From NCBI GenBank assembly GCA_036897625.1, contig JAYMTA010001159.1, positions 1-21,466 of the forward strand: 21,466 bases of DNA, given 5' to 3'. The DNA is from Pelargonium cotyledonis. Taxonomy: Eukaryota; Streptophyta; Magnoliopsida; Geraniales; Geraniaceae. Shown one piece after another: positions 9,386-21,466 of this stretch (the stretch's first letter is position 1; every line of letters begins with the position of its first letter). The position numbers and the translations under genes were made by a program. The notes under the pieces are model-generated. The model did no database searches. It had not been told where the DNA came from and worked only from the letters and a program-made list of their open reading frames with translations.

Positions 9386-9589
9386 TAAGAAAAAAAACTA
9401 TAAAGAAAGTTAAATATGTTATTAACAAAAATTGAAGAACACCAACATTCAAATGATATTTTGTTAACTTTGACTTATCAATTAATATATATTTCCCTCT
9501 CTAAAAAAACATAAATATATCAAATTAATGAACTAAATTTAGTGATAAACTCATACTCCATCCATACTCATATAAATAGCAAACTAGAT

Positions 9590-9672
9590 TATCAACAATG
9601 TCCTCACGATGACTCGAACTCGAGACACTGCGGTACCTAAGCGGTAAACTAGCCGCTTGGCCCATGGGGTGT
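9590..9672 (-). mobile_element. tRNA-derived SINE-like remnant, antisense
   Basis: On the minus strand there is an A-box-like TGGGCCAAGCGG (9664-9653) and a B box GTTCGAGTC (9619-9611), again 33 nt apart. GAGGACATTGTTGATA follows downstream. No acceptor stem closes it into a tRNA. It is probably a second SINE fragment in the opposite orientation to the one at 9245. The borders are approximate. Confidence 0.45.
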
Positions 9673-9839
9673 TGGTAAATATATATCATTGAGGTGTAAT
9701 CAAATGCATCTTTATTTATTTATCGTCTCACAAATAAATTCTAAAATTTTAATTAATAAAATATGATTTATTTGATACATAAATGATAATAAATCAAATA
9801 ATAGAAAATGAATAAATAAATAATAATAATACAGAAAGC

Positions 9840-10549
9840 TCCATTAACCCAAACACACGCACTCGATCCTCGAAGCACCTCAAAGCCCTCTGTCTCCCTC
9901 TGCATCGGAGTAGAGAGAGAAAGTTTAGAAAGAGACCCAGATAGAGATCCGCACCCTAAGTCCTCAACAATCACATTCGCAGGTAACTGTTTCTGGAAAT
10001 CTCAATCTTTTCGTATTAAAAATCCCAATTTTTTATCGAAAAGATCGCAGATTTAGGAACAATTCGGAGCCCCCAGCTCGAAGACACGTGTGGGTTGTCG
10101 TTTCGCTATCGTTTCTTCGTCACCCAATGGCGATTTGTGGCGTCCTAGATTGAATTCTGCTGCTGGGTTGTCACTTTAGCACATCCCACTTCACCTAACA
10201 AATCCTGCGGATTTATGGGCAGACCCATTTGGTTTGCTTTGAGTCTAAGAGCTCCTTGCATTGTGTTTTTAATATTTTTTATCGGTTTTCAGATCTTCAG
10301 TTGTGGGAAATTTGCCATTTTTGATGTTTTTTTGTGTGTATTGTGTGGGGAAGTTTGTGTCTTGACGTAGTGTTTTGTGATTTCTGTTTTAGATTTGGTC
10401 AATACATATAGAATTTTGACCTCCCGTTTTGGTTATGTGGATTGGGAGTAATTCGTAGAAGGTGTTAAATGTGGAGCTATTCGGCTTAAGTTCAGCATTG
10501 CCGTTTTGTGTACTGAGTGGTTGAGAGGGGGAGGAGCTTGCATTTTACA
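9840..10549 (+). promoter_or_regulatory. Promoter/5' UTR of the kinase gene, with a likely leader intron
   Basis: From about 9840 the sequence turns from AT-rich to a CT/AG-mixed, leader-like composition. A good donor (CAG|GTAACT, GT at 9983-9984) and an acceptor (TTCAG ending at 10495) would define a leader intron of about 513 bp. The unspliced leader holds several ATGs, while the last 54 nt after the acceptor (10496-10549) hold none, so splicing would give a clean path to the start codon. The acceptor choice is inferred; another TTCAG ends at 10292. No obvious TATA box was found. Confidence 0.5.
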
Positions 10550-18221
<7,672 letters not shown>

Positions 18222-19082
18222 AAAGAATGGATAGACATGTTGATTAAATCTTATTTTGTAGTGTGTTTCTTGTTAATGCAATATTTAATTCTGATTCAAT
18301 GTACATATCATTGTAAGAAATTGTATTTAATTTATATATACATTATGATTATTATTGTTCTTTTTGGAAATTTTACTTTGCAGTTTGCAGGATTGGTGTA
18401 TAATTATAGGGTTTTTAAGCCATAAACAATGTAACTGTACGATTGTAACGACAATACCTCATTTATTTGAAATGAACTATCACTTTATATTTTCATGATT
18501 AAAATTAAAATATTATTTTGTGAATTTGAATTTAACTATGTTAACTTGGTTAGAAAAGAGATTTTCATGGGATATGATTAAGGCTGATAATTTGAATTCG
18601 AAAATGTAACGTTCAAAATTCAGTCGGACTTAAAATTGATGGTTCAAATTAGATTTATCCTCCAAATATAGTTCAGATTTTGCAAATCTGCTCGAATTTG
18701 TCCATTTTACACTCAATTATGCAATGAAGAACATATTTTGTATTATGCAAGGCACAAGGTTCCTTCAGTAAAAATTGCTTGTTTCAGCTCAAGATTTTGC
18801 CTCTAAAAATATGTAATGTGAAGTTTTCACCTCATGAAAATTGGCTTTGTTTACATGTTTTTGAGTCTTAAGTAACATCTGTAAAGTGAGTGAACATAGG
18901 AACAAAAATAAGTTAGATCTTAGACTAGCAGGTCTCGGTTTGATAATTTTCTTCAGATAGACCTAAGACGTATGATCTACGAACAGATACACACAATAAC
19001 AAACCCGGTACATTTGACATTAGGTTTCCCTTTTCTTGTATGTATAGTCTCATCTGGGTAATGAAAGCACCATAACTCGTTG
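18222..19082. other. 3' region between convergent kinase and PRA1 genes
   Basis: The kinase 3' UTR enters from the left and the PRA1 gene's 3' UTR from the right; the stop codons are 861 bp apart. The DNA is AT-rich and I see no gene. Short open frames (for example 18237-18425) read through UTR-like sequence. Cleavage sites cannot be placed with confidence. Confidence 0.55.
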
Positions 19083-21466
19083 CTAGAGTCTTCTGTTTCC
19101 TTCTCTCCGAGAAGATGACCTTATGGGAGTCAGCTTCCGGAATGCAGCATGCAACACCATTGCTACAATCACAAACAAGGTGGGTAATTAAGAACAGGTC
19201 ATACAAAAGAAAGAAACCGGGCACGCGTGACGCGAGTTGAACATCAAACCTGCATAACCAACTCCGAGTGCACAGAAGAGAGCCATTTGGATGTTGGAAA
19301 ATATCAGAATAATGGCAGTCACTGCAACAATGGAGTTAGAGTATGCAGTTAATACTTGGAGAGTCGATGCACTTAGGTGAACAGTACATCAAAAACTGAT
19401 GAAAAGATTACAATGTGGAATCCCCAATTCCCCATAACATGAAACACAAATTTGTCGCTGTAAAACTAAAATAGGAAACTTTAAGCTTTGAATTCTCCGG
19501 TGCTGGCAACTTCAAAGCTTAAACTTTCTGTTCATTATTTGTTTGGGGCTTAAATTTGTCATTTTGCACAATTAATTAACAGTGTTAGTGTATTGCAAAC
19601 GGAGTGAAAACATATGGTCGCCCTAAAATATATGTAGTTGTGTTATGGGATGCAAAACTAGGTTGTCCTATGCATTATCCCCTGGTACATCCAAGAATGA
19701 TCAGAGCCCAAATAGATGAAGGGGGGTGGCCGGGTCAGGATGAGTAGTGTCCCTGCCCTACCCAGCCGCATCAAAACTCTGGCCGTAGTATATACTATAT
19801 TGAGTTCTACCAACTACAGGGTGCACCATATTATCTGCATAAACGTATGCTTTCTCGATTCTTTCTCCGTAATATTATGACTCATTTCTAGACTGAAGCA
19901 ACATTATACGAAGGTTGAAACATAATCCAACGGAAGGAGCATATCTTACTATTGTAATTTTAACGGAATTCAGAACCAAACAAGCCTGCCTTAATTCTCC
20001 CAAGTCCCAATCCCTTGAATAAAAGGGTAAACATTTTAGCTGTTTATATTTCTCTGAATGGTTTGCTACACCAGTAATTTCCCCAGGGAAACAAAAACCG
20101 ATATATTTGCTGCAATCACCAAGTTTCAGATATTGTATTAAAGAAAGCTTCTATGTGCTTAGAAGAATCCATACTTTCCAAAAGGAATATCATCAAAAGT
20201 TATTTTCCACCTCAATCAATCAATAAAAGTCATAAAGACGGTAAAAGTAGAAAATACAAAGATAGGGAAAGAAGAGTTATTTACCACACTGTGCAACACG
20301 AACCAAGGTTTGCCGCATTACAGGGTATTGATCCCAAACCCATTTGTCACTACAGAACTTGAAAAAATCCCAAAGTGCCATACATGATATCAATCCAACA
20401 AGAGCAAGTGGCATTTGATACCTAAAACCATAAAACAGGACACCAAATCACTTACCATACAAGCGAAGGCAAAATTGCAAGAAATCCAGAGTAGAAGTAT
20501 GAGTATAGAAAACACATCTCTTTGACATCTCAAAATTAAGTGATTATGAAAAATAAACATATCCCTATTTTCTATGCAGCTACGTAAACACAACATACAG
20601 GCAAGCACCTCATAGATTCGGTTATCTTGCTAGCAACTGAAGGATTGAACTCCACCAACCCATGAAGGGAGAGAATTATGCGCATATAGTTAACCTAAAA
20701 TGTTAGCATCAACAGTCCTTCAGTTGCTAGCAAATCTTTCATTCCTTCTTGAAGAGCCTACTTTTTTTCTGTTCAAACTTATAGTGCTTATGATGCTAAT
20801 ACTAATGCCTACAATCTCTAGTTCGAAGCCAAGAAAATGAAGGAAAATGACAACACAATATAACATTGAACCATTGTACCAGCCATGTTTTAGTATTTGT
20901 TCATTTGATATAGGAATGATCACCAAATCAAATTATATCAGTATACAAATACAAAATGTATAATTTTAATAGCCAGTGCTTCAATCCACCCATACATGCT
21001 TGGCAAAGTTCATTATAATTTGGGAAGTGAAAAAAAAAACTAACTCAAAACATCAAATTCAACAGACAAACATCTAATTCTAATTGAGAAACATCTAAAG
21101 ACGCAATTTTTCTTCCATTTCCAACATTTTCTCATCAACAAAACACAAGCGATTTCACAATTAAGGTCAAAATCAGTGGAGAAATGGAGAAAATCCTTAC
21201 AGAGCACAAGCGAAGCATATACTCAATAGTGTCGCGTAATTCCGAGCATAGCGCTTCACGTTCTCGTGGACCCTCATTTTCGCCTGCGACGGAGACGACG
21301 GAAACGAATACGAATCGCAGAACCCAACAAACCCGTGAGTCCAAGACGGGGTCTGGGCGGCGAAATCATCGGTGGTGAGCTTGGCGAATGGGTTGAGAGT
21401 GAGCAGAGAAAGGAGAGTCGAGAGATGGGAGAAGATGGAGAGGAAGAAACCGCCGGTGATGGCGGT
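19083..21466 (-). CDS. PRA1-family protein (PRA1.H type), 5' end outside the window
   Basis: Four exons on the minus strand: 21466-21201 (partial), 20421-20285, 19321-19250, 19162-19083. All introns are GT..AG; the frame is kept for 184 residues to TAG at 19085-19083. PRA1 (prenylated Rab acceptor) proteins are small membrane proteins of the ER/Golgi that bind prenylated Rab GTPases and act in vesicle traffic. The visible part has LNPFAKLTTDDF, SWTHGFVGFCDSYSFP, the MRVHENVKRYARNYATL block, then hydrophobic pairs LLSICFACALYQ / PLALVGLISCMALW and VTAIILIFSNIQ / ALFCALGVGYAAMVLHA, and a basic tail ..RKLTPIRSSSRREGNRRL. This layout fits Arabidopsis PRA1.H (AT4G27540, from memory). About 40 N-terminal residues and the promoter are beyond the right edge. 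It is not a pseudogene as far as visible. Confidence 0.9.
19480..19523. repeat. Short inverted repeat, PRA1 intron 2
   Basis: The 13-bp arms TTTAAGCTTTGAA (19480-19492) and TTCAAAGCTTAAA (19511-19523) pair perfectly around an 18-nt loop. It lies inside the 963-bp intron 2 of the PRA1 gene. It could form a hairpin in the pre-mRNA; no function is known. Confidence 0.6.
20627..20733. repeat. 18-bp inverted repeat, PRA1 intron 1
   Basis: The arms TTGCTAGCAACTGAAGGA (20627-20644) and TCCTTCAGTTGCTAGCAA (20716-20733) are perfect inverted repeats 71 nt apart. Outside the arms pairing stops at once, and the loop shows no extended stem, so a microRNA precursor is unlikely. A relic of a small foldback transposon is possible. 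Confidence 0.6.

Noticed and set aside
9590..9672. A functional tRNA gene on the minus strand
   Set aside because: A- and B-box-like motifs are present, but no acceptor stem or anticodon arm can be folded. A SINE remnant fits better.
20627..20733. A microRNA precursor hairpin
   Set aside because: Pairing is limited to 18 bp with a large unpaired loop and no extended stem on either side.
21135..21378. Two small open frames at the right end, one on each strand
   Set aside because: They overlap PRA1 exon 1 in other frames and run into intron 1. The frame encoding the PRA1 motifs is different.

Overview
The window is nuclear DNA of a flowering plant, most likely a eudicot. The genes are split by AT-rich introns with GT..AG borders, the proteins match plant families, and the spaces between genes hold plant-type transposon debris (a TRIM, Stowaway-like MITEs, SINE-like and LINE fragments). 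I cannot name the species; an asterid such as a Lamiales member is only a guess. I see no bacterial, viral, CRISPR or operon-like content.

Layout. 1-3975 is gene-poor. It holds a TRIM retroelement cut by the left edge (1-353), two Stowaway-like MITEs in opposite orientation (572-817 and 1291-1553), a 16-bp palindrome made of two G-boxes (1240-1255) and a probable decayed repeat (about 1790-2460). 3976-6121 (+) is a seven-exon gene for a 410-residue protein with an N-terminal bHLH-MYC_N domain and no bHLH region. Its leader carries an upstream ORF. 6645-7295 (-) is a single-exon RING-H2-like gene in which one zinc-binding His is replaced by Leu. 7296-9840 is AT-rich spacer with two SINE-like remnants and short tandem repeats. 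10550-18221 (+) is a 20-exon gene for a 698-residue Ste20/GCK-III (MAP4K-alpha-like) kinase, with a likely intron in its 5' UTR. Its introns carry an antisense LINE fragment, a small MITE and microsatellites. 19083-21466 (-) is a PRA1-family gene (PRA1.H type) that runs off the right edge; four exons are visible.

How the genes relate. They do not form a pathway: a putative transcriptional regulator, a putative ubiquitin ligase, a signalling kinase and a membrane-trafficking protein. The first and second genes converge, the second and third diverge, and the third and fourth converge. From memory, the closest Arabidopsis relatives of the bHLH-MYC_N gene and the kinase (AT3G15240 and AT3G15220) are near-neighbours, so that pair may be an old syntenic block with the RING gene between them.

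No clearly new biological system was found. The observations most worth checking are the RING ligand loss, the leader uORF, the NAGNAG acceptor in the kinase gene, and the MITE family with a one-sided 36-bp repetition of its terminal repeat. All four full or partial coding models were spliced by hand and keep frame across every junction.
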